A stretch of 6,087 nt of DNA, from assembly GCA_036505275.1 (NCBI GenBank), contig DASXTS010000080.1, positions 1 to 6,087 on the forward strand. The letters are read 5' to 3'. Shown here one piece after another: positions 1 to 5,691 of this stretch (position 1 is the first letter of the stretch; each line of letters begins with the position of its first letter). The stretch is from DASXTS01 sp036505275 (lineage in GTDB: Bacteria; Actinomycetota; Actinomycetes; Mycobacteriales; Pseudonocardiaceae). A program made the translations under genes and the position numbers. The notes under the pieces are model-generated. The model saw only the letters and a program-made list of their open reading frames with translations, had not been told where the DNA came from and ran no database searches.

Positions 1-1
1 C

Positions 2-34
2 GAGAAGCGCGAGCCGCGCTGGCAGGGCGTCTAA
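2..34 (+). CDS. C-terminal end of a probable crotonase (enoyl-CoA hydratase family), cut by the window edge
   Basis: The first bases read in frame 2 as EKREPRWQGV followed by a TAA stop at 32-34. Crotonase-superfamily proteins very often end in a motif of the form EKR-x-P-x-(W/F)-x-G; the complete crotonase in this window ends in a similar EKRRPRF. Only ten residues are visible, so the family call rests on this tail motif alone and the start lies outside the window. Frames 1 and 3 offer no comparable tail. If right, the gene runs rightward and a second acyl-CoA enzyme flanks the HNH gene, which fits a locus for CoA-thioester breakdown. It could instead be an unrelated gene end. Confidence 0.5.
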   Translation, partial: EKREPRWQGV

Positions 35-115
35 ACTAAATCATTCGCTTCCGATGCAACCCCGGCGACGTACGGCTCGACCGGCAACGGTGGTGCGGCC
101 GGCTTTGACAAACGT

Positions 116-135
116 CCGTACCTATTTGCGTACGG
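116..135. repeat. Inverted repeat CCGTAC-N8-GTACGG upstream of the HNH gene
   Basis: CCGTAC at 116-121 and its exact reverse complement GTACGG at 130-135 are separated by eight AT-rich bases. A further GTACGG copy lies at 70-75. The repeat ends nine bases before the proposed -35 box of the downstream gene, a plausible place for a regulator to bind. A hairpin role is less likely because the loop is long for a six-base stem. The function is inferred; only the symmetry is seen. Confidence 0.4.
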
Positions 136-144
136 CCCAGAAGG

Positions 145-181
145 TTGCGGCCGATCCGGTTTCTGGAATACAATAGGGGTG
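145..181 (+). promoter_or_regulatory. Probable promoter of the HNH gene giving a leaderless transcript
   Basis: TTGCGG (145-150) and TACAAT (169-174) are separated by 18 bases and match the actinobacterial housekeeping pattern of TTGNNN and TANNNT. The GTG start codon at 181 begins seven bases after the last base of the -10 box, where transcription would be expected to start. This implies a leaderless mRNA, a common arrangement in Actinobacteria. No GGAGG-like ribosome site lies before 181, in keeping with this. The boxes are seen; promoter activity is inferred. Confidence 0.55.
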
Positions 182-1374
182 TGTTCGAGGGGGATTCCGT
201 CATCGCGGCGATGCAGCATTGGGAGCGGGTTATCGCCCATGCGCAGGCCAAGCAGTTGAAGACCATTGCGGAATTGGTGCAGCTGCGCCGGCATCCGAAT
301 GGACAGTTCGACGACTATGTGGTCGACGAGATCGCCCTCGCCCTCGGTATTTCCGGCATCGCGGCCGGGCACCGGCTGCACCTGGCCCTGGAGTTGACCG
401 AGCGGTTGCCGGCCACCCTGGTCGCACTGCACGGCGGGGAAATCGACCTGGTGCGGGCGCGGGCGATCGCCGACGCCGTCGGGCCGCTGTCCGCCGAGCA
501 CACCGCGCAAGTGGAAGCCAAGGTGCTGGACAAGGCCAGCGAGCAGACCGCGCCGCAGCTGCGGCAAGCGCTCAAACGCGCGGTGCTTCGGGTCGACCCG
601 AACGGGGCGCAGGCCCGTCACCAGCAGCGCCGCAAGGATCGGCAGATCGTGGTGACGCCGGCCGAGGACGGCATGGCCGACCTCTGGGCGCACCTGCCCG
701 CCCCGGCCGCCATCGCCATCTATGACACGGTGAACGACTGCGCCCGCCGCGCGAGCACCTCCGGCGACGAGCGCACCGCCGACCAGCGCCGCGCCGACGC
801 CTTCGTCGACCTGCTGCTCGGTGAGCGGACCAGCGGGCCGGTGGCCCAGGTGAAGGTGACCGTGCCCGCGTCCACATTGTTCGGCCTCGACCAGGCGCCC
901 GGCGAGCTGGCCGGTTACGGCCCCATCCCGGCCCAATCGGCCCGGGAGCTCGCCGCGGACGCGACTTGGCGGCGGCTGCTCACCGACGCAACCAGCGGAG
1001 TGCTGCTGGACTACGGGCGGACCACGTACAAGCCGCCGGCCGGACTGGCCGACTTTGTGCGGGCTCGGGACGTGACCTGCCGGTTTCCCGGCTGCACCCG
1101 GCCGGCCGAGAAATGCGAGCTCGACCACCGCATCGAATACCCGCAGGGCCGCACCAGCGCCGCCAATCTGGACGCATTATGTGTTCACCACCATCAACTC
1201 AAACACAGCAGCAACTGGCGCGGCGACCGGTTGGCCAATGGTGACTACTGGTGGGTCAGCCCAGCCGGCAAAACCTACATCCGCCTGGCCGAACCCACCG
1301 CCGAGCCGCGCACGATCGAAGAGCCAGCGAGCACTGTCGAATACGCCACGTACGCCGAACCACCACCATTCTGA
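181..1374 (+). CDS. DUF222-containing HNH endonuclease-like protein (13E12 repeat family)
   Basis: A complete gene of 397 residues if started at GTG 181. The N-terminal two thirds are the helical, Ala/Arg/Leu-rich DUF222 region. The C-terminal part (about residues 290-345) is an HNH nuclease module. It has Cys300 and Cys305 in a CRFPGC knuckle, Cys312, the catalytic-type LDHR motif (Asp315-His316), Asn329 and a CVHHHQLKH end (Cys334, His336-338, His342). All expected metal and catalytic positions are present, so it is probably intact. Family members are multicopy in mycobacteria and relatives (REP13E12 in M. tuberculosis, one copy of which serves as the phiRv1 integration site), but their cellular role is unsettled. 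A TTG at 145 in the same frame was rejected as the start because it falls on the -35 box; ATG 211 is a shorter alternative. The gene lies between two crotonase genes and has AT-richer patches near both ends, hinting at separate acquisition. Confidence 0.9.
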   Translation: MFEGDSVIAAMQHWERVIAHAQAKQLKTIAELVQLRRHPNGQFDDYVVDEIALALGISGIAAGHRLHLALELTERLPATLVALHGGEIDLVRARAIADAVGPLSAEHTAQVEAKVLDKASEQTAPQLRQALKRAVLRVDPNGAQARHQQRRKDRQIVVTPAEDGMADLWAHLPAPAAIAIYDTVNDCARRASTSGDERTADQRRADAFVDLLLGERTSGPVAQVKVTVPASTLFGLDQAPGELAGYGPIPAQSARELAADATWRRLLTDATSGVLLDYGRTTYKPPAGLADFVRARDVTCRFPGCTRPAEKCELDHRIEYPQGRTSAANLDALCVHHHQLKHSSNWRGDRLANGDYWWVSPAGKTYIRLAEPTAEPRTIEEPASTVEYATYAEPPPF

Positions 1375-1381
1375 TTGTGAT

Positions 1382-1393
1382 CCACCATGGTGG
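1382..1393. repeat. Perfect 12-base palindrome CCACCATGGTGG in the convergent gap
   Basis: CCACCATGGTGG reads the same on both strands and begins eight bases after the stop of the HNH gene. A second perfect palindrome, GCCGGCGCCGGC, lies at 1412-1423 in the same 78-base gap before the end of the leftward crotonase. Neither has a proper loop or a T-run, so a classic terminator is not supported, though each could contribute to stopping transcription from both sides or be a protein-binding site. Confidence 0.35.
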
Positions 1394-1452
1394 CAGACGC
1401 AAAAGTGCGTAGCCGGCGCCGGCGCAGGACCGTATCTGCCTGGGGCAGGGCG

Positions 1453-2217
1453 TCATTCGGGGTCGGCGAACCGTGGGCGGCGCTTCTCCAGGAAGGCGGT
1501 GGCCCCCTCGACCATGTCGGTGCTGCCCACCGCCTGGACCAGCATGCCCAGGCCGGTCGCGAAGGAGTCGCGGGCGGCGTTCCACCAGATGTTGGAGCTG
1601 ATCTTGGTGATCTCCAGGTAGCGCGGGCTGAGCTCGGCGAGCTCGTCGCACCAGAGAGTCACTGTGTCGGTCAGCAGCTCGTCGTCCACCACCTCGTTGA
1701 CCAGGCCCATCGCGAGCGCCTGCTCGGCGGTGTAGCGGCGGCACAGCATGGCCAGCTCCTTGGCGCGCTTCTCGCCGATCTGCACGCCCATCACGTTGGT
1801 GGCGCCGGTGACCGGCGAGCTGCCGACCCGCGGGCCGGTCTGGCCGAACGTCGCCGAGCGCGCCGCGACCGCGAGGTCGCAGGCCACCACCAGCTCGTTG
1901 CCACCGCCCGCGGCGGCGCCGTTCACCGCGGCGATGACCGGCCGCGGGCAGGACCGGATGGCGTCGAACAGCCGCAGCGACGCGGCGTACAGGCCGCGCA
2001 TCTCCCGGGTGGTCGGGGTGCTGAGGTTGGCCAGCGAGCCGCCCGCGCAGAAGCTGCCACCGGTGCCGGTGATCACCACTGACCGCACGGTGGTCGCGTC
2101 CGCCAGCGCCTCGGCCACGGCCAGCGCCATCGCCGCGTCGTAGGCATTGCGGCGCTCCGGCCGGTTCAGCCGGATCCACAGGGTGCTCCCGCGACGCTCG
2201 GTGAGCACGTCGGTCAT
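1453..2217 (-). CDS. Crotonase-family acyl-CoA enzyme, MenB/BadI-like (putative enoyl-CoA hydratase or ring-cleaving/ring-forming hydrolase)
   Basis: A 254-residue protein, normal for the crotonase family, which stabilises CoA-thioester enolates in an oxyanion hole. The first oxyanion segment is FCAGGS (residues 56-61) and the second AAAGGGNE (101-108). Glu108 sits where enoyl-CoA hydratases carry their first catalytic Glu. The second Glu position is missing: the segment reads FGQTGPRVGS (124-133), as in naphthoate synthase MenB and the ring hydrolase BadI, including the Gly and Ser used there. The following IGEKRAKELAMLCRRYTAEQAL stretch and the STDMVEG/EKRRPRF tail also match MenB/BadI. It is probably cytoplasmic. 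The start at 2217 is chosen because GAGGAGGGG lies three bases upstream; an in-frame start at 2295 would run through tandem repeats and encode a non-conserved leader. The gene diverges from a FadR-type regulator that probably controls it. A true MenB is less likely because no menaquinone genes are nearby; the exact substrate is unknown. Confidence 0.88.
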   Translation of the reverse strand: MTDVLTERRGSTLWIRLNRPERRNAYDAAMALAVAEALADATTVRSVVITGTGGSFCAGGSLANLSTPTTREMRGLYAASLRLFDAIRSCPRPVIAAVNGAAAGGGNELVVACDLAVAARSATFGQTGPRVGSSPVTGATNVMGVQIGEKRAKELAMLCRRYTAEQALAMGLVNEVVDDELLTDTVTLWCDELAELSPRYLEITKISSNIWWNAARDSFATGLGMLVQAVGSTDMVEGATAFLEKRRPRFADPE

Positions 2218-2220
2218 GGT

Positions 2221-2229
2221 CCCCTCCTC
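2221..2229 (-). promoter_or_regulatory. Strong ribosome binding site of the crotonase gene
   Basis: On the minus strand GAGGAGGGG precedes the ATG at 2217, with the AGGAGG core five bases from the start codon. This near-perfect Shine-Dalgarno site decides the start in favour of 2217 over the upstream in-frame start at 2295. Its 5' end touches the first unit of the tandem repeat. Confidence 0.75.
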
Positions 2230-2268
2230 GGATCGTGCGACTCGGATCGTGCGACTCGGATCATGTGA
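2227..2268. repeat. Three tandem 14-base repeats upstream of the crotonase gene
   Basis: The unit CTCGGATCGTGCGA occurs at 2227-2240 and exactly again at 2241-2254, followed by a third copy at 2255-2268 (CTCGGATCATGTGA) with two changes. The array directly abuts the ribosome binding site of the leftward crotonase gene and would fall in its 5' untranslated leader or core promoter. The third copy differs, suggesting an older array with a recent duplication. It could be a multi-site operator, a leader RNA element or simply a slippage product; the sequence does not decide. Confidence 0.75.
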
Positions 2269-2319
2269 CGGACGGGCGAAGCATGAGACGGTCATCGCAG
2301 TTCAGCACGATTCATGGTA

Positions 2320-2330
2320 ATGTTGCACAT
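2320..2330. promoter_or_regulatory. Putative FadR/GntR operator ATGT-TGC-ACAT
   Basis: ATGTTGCACAT is a four-base inverted repeat around a three-base centre. It contains GT-N3-AC, the core of known FadR-subfamily GntR operators (T-N-G-T-N3-A-C-N-A type). It sits in the most AT-rich part (about 2310-2340) of the gap between the crotonase and the regulator, 43 bases before the regulator start. It overlaps TANNNT-type -10 candidates on both strands (TAATGT 2318-2323 on plus, TACCAT 2319-2314 on minus). It therefore looks suited to control both genes. Binding is inferred. Confidence 0.5.
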
Positions 2331-2359
2331 CAATTATGACCCGGTCAACCGCCGGGTCC

Positions 2360-2367
2360 GAGGGGAG
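2360..2367 (+). promoter_or_regulatory. Ribosome binding site of the GntR regulator gene
   Basis: GAGGGGAG ends five bases before ATG 2373. It argues for ATG 2373 over the in-frame GTG at 2367, which would overlap the ribosome binding site itself. Confidence 0.6.
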
Positions 2368-2372
2368 TGCAC

Positions 2373-3140
2373 ATGGCCGCTGAGCCCGTGCCGTCCGCCG
2401 CGAACAGCAACCAGCGGCCGCAGAAGGCCGCGATGATGGTCGCCCGGCGGATCGTGCGCGACGTGATCAACGCGGGGCTGCGGCCGGGCGACCAGCTCGC
2501 TCCGGAGCGGACCATGCTGGAGACCTACCGGATCGGCCGCGGCACGCTGCGCGAGGCGCTGCGCCTCTTGGAGTTCCAGGGTGTGATCGCCCTCAAGCCC
2601 GGCCCGCGCGGCGGCCCGGTGCTGCTCGACCCCAGTGCGTCGCACCTGGCCAGCACCCTCGTGCTGCTGCTGCAACTGCGGCAGGCGCCGTTCCGCAGCA
2701 TCGTCGAGGTGCGCACCGCGATGGAGCCGATGATCAGCCGGCTGGCCGCGGAGCGGATGAGCGACGACGCGCTGCAGGAGCTGGCCGCCACCATCGACCA
2801 GATGCGGGAGCACCTGGACAACCAGGACGTCTTCCTGGACGCCAACAAGCGCTTCCACGACATCATCGCCTGGTCGTCGGGGAACCCGCTGTTCGGCTAC
2901 ATCGTCGACTCGCTGCTGGGCATCCTGGACGGCACGATCTTCGGCATCGACTACCCGCAGCCACGCCGGGTGGCCATCGTCAAGGCACACGAGGAGATCT
3001 TCCGGGCGCTCGACTCGCACGACCCGGCCGCCGCCGAGGACCGGATGCGCGCGCACATCGACGCCTACGTCCGCTACGCCGAGCGCAAGTACCCCGAGCT
3101 GATGGACCAGGTCGTGCGCTGGGACCGGATGGCCGGCTGA
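2373..3140 (+). CDS. FadR-subfamily GntR transcriptional regulator (FCD domain)
   Basis: A 255-residue DNA-binding regulator. Residues about 16-83 form the GntR winged helix-turn-helix: an AARRIV-like first helix, LAPERTMLETYRIGRGTLRE as the turn and recognition helix, then LLEFQGVI and a Gly-rich wing (GPRGGPVLLD). Residues about 95-245 are an all-helical FCD ligand domain. Its metal-binding set is complete: Asp156 and His162 in DANKRFH, His206 in KAHEEIF, and His228 in MRAHIDAY. FCD proteins bind acyl-CoA or small organic acids, often through this metal, and usually repress neighbouring catabolic genes until the ligand appears. It diverges from the crotonase gene across a 155-base gap with a matching palindrome, so autoregulation and control of the crotonase are likely; control of the convergent transporter is possible but would need a site outside the window. 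The ligand cannot be read from sequence. Confidence 0.92.
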   Translation: MAAEPVPSAANSNQRPQKAAMMVARRIVRDVINAGLRPGDQLAPERTMLETYRIGRGTLREALRLLEFQGVIALKPGPRGGPVLLDPSASHLASTLVLLLQLRQAPFRSIVEVRTAMEPMISRLAAERMSDDALQELAATIDQMREHLDNQDVFLDANKRFHDIIAWSSGNPLFGYIVDSLLGILDGTIFGIDYPQPRRVAIVKAHEEIFRALDSHDPAAAEDRMRAHIDAYVRYAERKYPELMDQVVRWDRMAG

Positions 3141-3141
3141 C

Positions 3142-3165
3142 CGGGCGGCCGGCCGCCGGCGCCCG
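3142..3165. terminator. GC-rich hairpin between convergent regulator and transporter genes
   Basis: CGGGCG (3142-3147) pairs with CGCCCG (3160-3165), and CCGG (3149-3152) with CCGG (3156-3159). This gives a ten-pair stem with one bulged base and a three-base loop, starting one base after the regulator stop. There is no T-run, which is usual for hairpin terminators in high-GC actinobacteria. Being symmetric, it could end both the rightward regulator and the leftward liv transcript. An alternative fold uses the perfect palindrome at 3144-3157. Confidence 0.55.
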
Positions 3166-3186
3166 CGCCGCACTCCCGGCTGCGGG

Positions 3187-3906
3187 TCAGCCGCCGGCGA
3201 GCGCGGCCTCACCGAGGAACGCCAGCAGCACCGAGGCATGTGACCGGGCGGCCGAGGCCGGCCCGCTGAACACGACCTCGCCCCGCGCGACGATCACCAC
3301 GTCGTCGGCGACCTCGAGGCCGACCTCGGCGTTCTGCTCGACCATGAGGATGCCGATGCCGGAGTCGGCCATCGTCCGCACGTTCGCGGCGACCGCCTCG
3401 ACGACCGCCGGCGCCAGCCCCATCGAGGGCTCGTCGAGCAGCATCACCTTCGGCTGCGACATCAGTGCACGCCCGAAGGCCAGCATCTGCTGCTCGCCGC
3501 CGCTGAGCAGGCCGGCCGCGCCCGACCGGCGATCCGCCAAGATCGGGAACATCTCGAACACCCGTTCCAACTCGGCGTTGCGGCTGTTGCGCGGCGCGGC
3601 GTAGGAACCCAGCCGCAGGTTCTCCAGCACGGACAGCGGCGCGAACACCCGGCGCCCCTCCGGCACCAGGACCACGCCCTTGCGCACCACCTTGTGCGCG
3701 GGCAGGCCGGTGATCCGCCTGCCATCGAGCAGCACCTGGCCGGACTCCGGCCGGTGCAGCCCGGCCACCGCCCGCAGGGTAGTGGTCTTGCCCGCCCCAT
3801 TGGCGCCGAGTACCAGGGTCACCCGGCCAGGGGTGGCCGACACGCTGATGCCGCGCACCGCCGGCACCTTGCCGTAGTTGACGTGCAGGTCCTGGATCTC
3901 AAGCAT
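3187..3906 (-). CDS. livF: Branched-chain amino acid-type ABC transporter ATP-binding protein LivF
   Basis: A 239-residue cytoplasmic ATPase of the HAAT/Liv importer family, powering uptake together with LivG, LivM and LivH. Visible motifs in order are Walker A GANGAGKT (34-41), the LivF-type PEGRRVF segment in place of the usual Q-loop (82-88), ABC signature LSGGEQQ (134-140), Walker B VMLLDEP with catalytic Glu159, the D-loop region SMGLAP (161-166), and VEQN (189-192) where most ABC ATPases have the switch His. The Gln at that position is normal for LivF and separates it from LivG. The length is typical. The ATG at 3906 overlaps the end of livG by eight bases and has only a weak, distant GAAG upstream, so translation is probably coupled to livG. 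It is the last gene of the operon. The substrate may be a branched amino acid, but Liv-type systems also import aromatic and other acids, so specificity is open. Confidence 0.93.
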   Translation of the reverse strand: MLEIQDLHVNYGKVPAVRGISVSATPGRVTLVLGANGAGKTTTLRAVAGLHRPESGQVLLDGRRITGLPAHKVVRKGVVLVPEGRRVFAPLSVLENLRLGSYAAPRNSRNAELERVFEMFPILADRRSGAAGLLSGGEQQMLAFGRALMSQPKVMLLDEPSMGLAPAVVEAVAANVRTMADSGIGILMVEQNAEVGLEVADDVVIVARGEVVFSGPASAARSHASVLLAFLGEAALAGG

Positions 3907-4723
3907 GCTGGCGCCACTTCTTCCCGAGGTAGGCCTCCTGGACCGCGGGGTCGCGCACCACGTCGGCAGGCGGCCCCTCGGCGATCAACTTGCCGAAGTT
4001 CATCGCGAAGACGTAGTCGCAGGTGTCGAGCATCATCTGGACGTCGTGCTCGACGAGCAGCTGGGTCAGGCCCTCGCCGCGCAGCTCCTGGAGCAGCACC
4101 GAGATCTCGCGGCGTTCGCCGTGGTTCATGCCAGCGGTCGGCTCGTCCAGCAGCAGCAGCCGCGGGCGCATGGCGATCGCCCTTGCGATCTCCACCCGCC
4201 GCTGGGTGCCGTAGGACAGCTCGCCGGGCCGCAGCTTCTCCAGCCCGGTGAGCCGGGTGCGCTCGATGGCCTCGGCGACCGCCGGGGCGGACACACCGCG
4301 ACGCGGCAGCAGCCGCCGCAGCGGCGAGCCGCCAGCCGAGCTGCCAGCCGAGCTGCCGTGCAGGTCGGAGCCGAGCTCGACGTTCTCCTGCACCGTGAGG
4401 CCGGAGAGCAGCCGCACGGTCTGGAACGTCCGTGCGACGCCCTTGCGGGCCACCTTGGCCGGTGAGGTGTGGTGGAACGGCTGCCCGTCGAAGGTGAGCG
4501 AACCCCTGGTCAGCGGGACCAGCCGGGTGAGCGCGGCCAGCAGGGTGCTCTTGCCGGAGCCGTTGGGGCCGAGAATGCCGAAGATCTTGCCGGGGGTGAG
4601 CCCGAAGGACAGCCCGTCCACGGCCTTGATCCCGCCGAAGTGCACGGCAACGTCGCTGGCCTGCAGCACCGGCCGCGCGGAAGCGTCAGCCGGCGCGGCG
4701 GTGCCCTGCACGTCGGCGGTCAT
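3899..4723 (-). CDS. livG: Branched-chain amino acid-type ABC transporter ATP-binding protein LivG
   Basis: A 274-residue ATPase, partner of LivF in the same importer. Motifs are Walker A GPNGSGKST (52-60), Q-loop TFQ (99-101), signature LSYGTQRR (169-176; Tyr and Thr variants are usual in LivG), Walker B LLLLDEP (189-195), the LivG-type TAGMN D-loop (196-200), and the switch His226 in VEHDV. The C-terminal YVFAMNFGKLIAEG and AYLGKKW are LivG hallmarks. The start at 4723 is chosen because its ATG overlaps the livM stop as ATGA and a GGAGA lies seven bases upstream; longer in-frame readings run antisense-like through livM. About 20 extra N-terminal residues, rich in Ala, precede the first beta strand. 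An in-frame SSAG repeat near residues 124-131 lies in the variable helical region between Q-loop and signature. Confidence 0.93.
   Translation of the reverse strand: MTADVQGTAAPADASARPVLQASDVAVHFGGIKAVDGLSFGLTPGKIFGILGPNGSGKSTLLAALTRLVPLTRGSLTFDGQPFHHTSPAKVARKGVARTFQTVRLLSGLTVQENVELGSDLHGSSAGSSAGGSPLRRLLPRRGVSAPAVAEAIERTRLTGLEKLRPGELSYGTQRRVEIARAIAMRPRLLLLDEPTAGMNHGERREISVLLQELRGEGLTQLLVEHDVQMMLDTCDYVFAMNFGKLIAEGPPADVVRDPAVQEAYLGKKWRQHA
4331..4354. repeat. 12-base tandem repeat inside livG, in frame
   Basis: GCCAGCCGAGCT occurs twice back to back (4331-4342 and 4343-4354), followed by a further GCC. Because the unit is a multiple of three it encodes a duplicated Ser-Ser-Ala-Gly within LivG without shifting the frame. 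It lies in a region of the ATPase that varies in length between homologs, so copy-number change would be tolerated. Confidence 0.75.
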
Positions 4724-5691
4724 CGCTGAGTCTCCACGGACGTCTCCTGCACGAGCTCCTCGAGCACGGCCAGCTCCTCCTCGTCGGCCCCGCGTTGCGC
4801 GGCCGGAGTCTCGGCCGGGCGGGCGGTCGCCAGCTCGCGCAGCCGCCGCCGCTGCTGCAGGCCACGCCAGGCATCGGTGGCCAGGCCGAGCACGCCGCCG
4901 GGGATCCAGATCGCGGCCAGCGCCACGATCACCCCGTAGATCACGTGCTGCCACTCCCCGACGACGGCGAGCAGGCTGGGCAGCCAGGTGAACACCACGG
5001 CGCCGATCAGCGCACCCAGCCAGGACCGCGCGCCACCAAGGATGATCATGGTCAGGGCCAGCACCACGAGGCCGAACCCGATGTCGGTCGGGCCGACGGT
5101 GGTGCGCAGCAGCACGTTGATCGCACCGGCGCACCCGCCCAGCAGGCCGCTGACCACAAAGGCGGCCTGCCGGTGCCGGCGCACGTTGATACCCATGGAC
5201 GCGGCCAGTTCCGGGTCGTCCCGGACGGCGTCGATCCGTCGGCCCATCCGGCCGCGCTCGGTCAGCGCGAGCAGCGCGACCGCGACGACCGTCACCCCGA
5301 TGATCTGCGCCATCGTGATGTCGGCGATCGCGCCGAACAGCCCGGTTGGTCCGCCGGTCAGGTCGCCGCCGTTGGTGGCGACCACCGTGAGGATGAGGTC
5401 GAAGGCGATGGTCGCCATGCCGAGGTAGAGCCCGCCGAGCCGGGCCAGCAGCAGCGCCAGCGGCAGACCCGCGAGCCCGGCGGCCAGCGCGCCGACGGCG
5501 ACGGCCACCAACCCGGGCACCTCCCAGCGCAGCACCGTGATGGCCGCGGCGTAGGCACCGATGGCGTACGAGCCGACGCCGGCGAAGGAGAACACGCCCA
5601 TCCGCAGCGGGAACTGGATGCTCAGCGCCAGCAGCAGGCCGACGAAGGTGGCCTGGACCAGCACCAGGTGGGCGTCGAACCAGACGCTCAT
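4720..5691 (-). CDS. livM: Branched-chain amino acid-type ABC transporter permease LivM
   Basis: A 323-residue inner-membrane permease. Hydrophobic segments run from about residue 8 to 270, with the family landmarks FSFAGVGSYAIGAYAAA (34-50), GGLYLGMATIAF (86-97), TGGPTGL (112-118) and GGARSWLGALIG (219-230). The cytoplasmic coupling loop GRRIDAVRDDPELAASMGIN (150-169) contacts the ATPase. The start at ATG 5691 is preceded nine bases upstream by GGGAGGT and overlaps the livH stop as ATGA, so a longer in-frame start at 5781 inside livH is rejected. After the last membrane segment the protein carries a charged tail of about 50 residues, basic first (RRRLRE) then acidic with an EEELAVLEEL stretch, longer than the short end common in LivM. 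The tail lies on the cytoplasmic side by prediction and its role is unknown. Confidence 0.93.
   Translation of the reverse strand: MSVWFDAHLVLVQATFVGLLLALSIQFPLRMGVFSFAGVGSYAIGAYAAAITVLRWEVPGLVAVAVGALAAGLAGLPLALLLARLGGLYLGMATIAFDLILTVVATNGGDLTGGPTGLFGAIADITMAQIIGVTVVAVALLALTERGRMGRRIDAVRDDPELAASMGINVRRHRQAAFVVSGLLGGCAGAINVLLRTTVGPTDIGFGLVVLALTMIILGGARSWLGALIGAVVFTWLPSLLAVVGEWQHVIYGVIVALAAIWIPGGVLGLATDAWRGLQQRRRLRELATARPAETPAAQRGADEEELAVLEELVQETSVETQR

Noticed and set aside
105..110. Perfect TTGACA as a -35 box
   Set aside because: No TANNNT hexamer lies 16-19 bases downstream; the TTGCGG/TACAAT pair further down fits better.
31..1128. Long leftward open frame opposite the HNH gene
   Set aside because: It is the antisense shadow of a GC-rich gene with clear family motifs; its translation is Gly/Arg/Pro/Gln-rich with no recognisable domain.
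1412..1423. GCCGGCGCCGGC palindrome as a terminator
   Set aside because: It has no loop-forming centre or T-run and such GC palindromes are frequent in high-GC DNA, so I note it only as part of the convergent gap.
2218..2295. Longer start for the crotonase at 2295
   Set aside because: It would translate the tandem repeats as a non-conserved leader, while ATG 2217 has a near-perfect ribosome binding site.
2334..3239. Leftward open frame opposite the GntR regulator
   Set aside because: The plus strand shows a complete winged helix and FCD domain; the minus reading has no family signature.
3899..5134. A 411-residue fusion reading of livG extending into livM
   Set aside because: The extra N-terminal part is an out-of-frame reading of livM; the ATGA overlap and ribosome site support the start at 4723.
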